A stretch of DNA of 64,000 nt, from assembly GCA_026982695.1 (NCBI GenBank), contig JALSGS010000045.1, positions 124,001 to 188,000 on the forward strand. Direction: 5' to 3'. Positions 63,996-64,000 of this stretch are shown in pieces. This stretch comes from Saprospiraceae bacterium. Lineage in GTDB: Bacteria; Bacteroidota; Bacteroidia; Chitinophagales; Saprospiraceae. Both the position numbers and the translations under genes were made by a program. The first letter of the stretch is position 1. Every line of letters begins with the position of its first letter. A model generated the notes under the pieces. The model was not told the DNA's origin, did no database searches, and worked only from the letters and a program-made list of their open reading frames with translations.

Positions 63996-64000
63996 AGTAC

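Noticed and set aside
1-64000. CRISPR arrays, prophage, complete insertion sequences or toxin-antitoxin pairs
   Set aside because: No regularly spaced direct repeats, transposase, integrase or phage structural genes were seen.

Overview
The window is a stretch of a Bacteroidota chromosome. The evidence is a 1531-residue surface protein with SprB-type repeats and a type-B T9SS sorting domain, phylum-typical TAnnTTTG promoter boxes in front of many genes with few Shine-Dalgarno sites, and gene neighbourhoods usual for the phylum (tgt next to lptG, uppS next to bamA, a CBS protein near nadK, DUF3109 and DUF2279 proteins). The genus cannot be fixed from sequence alone. Nothing looks like a prophage, CRISPR array, complete insertion sequence or integrated plasmid.

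Layout. 1-13 kb: a secreted endonuclease (cut by the window edge), a TANGO2-like NRDE protein, an M20 amidohydrolase, glutamine-dependent NAD synthetase, a frameshifted YdjM-type membrane hydrolase, peptide release factor 3, a GT4 glycosyltransferase, two alpha/beta hydrolases, a lipoprotein behind a truncated TonB receptor, a NUDIX hydrolase and tRNA-Gln. 13-31 kb: a PadR/PspC operon whose PspC gene is split at an A9 run, an E2 acyltransferase, obg, adk, an NlpC/P60 lipoprotein, an omega-amidase-like enzyme, ribosomal protein L25, a PpiD-like chaperone, DUF3109, feoAB, a universal stress protein and a lipid kinase. 31-43 kb: uvrC, a GH25 lysozyme, a run of CBS protein, Omp85-like protein, nadK and PhyH-like oxygenase, then an aldehyde dehydrogenase and htpG. 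43-64 kb: the giant adhesin-like protein, a 1-kb gene-free stretch with strong RNA folds, an oxidoreductase, bamA and uppS, a degenerate exonuclease-like protein, tgt and lptG, a sulfotransferase/FkbM methyltransferase pair, an MDR protein, ribA, and a badly decayed TonB-dependent receptor running to the right edge.

The most unusual signal belongs to no gene. The 10-mer GCCGAAAGGC (or its complement), usually extended to a TTTGCC-GAAA-GGCAAA stem-loop, occurs eight times exactly, plus near-copies. Several copies sit in 5' leaders (NRDE gene, prfC, uvrC, htpG). Others lie inside coding sequence in different reading frames, so a DNA- or RNA-level role is likelier than a protein one. Other points to check are a classic A-AAA-AAG slippery site where the PspC gene is split, several promoter boxes only 4-5 nt upstream of start codons (possible leaderless mRNAs), and the contrast between two decaying TonB receptors and mostly intact housekeeping genes.
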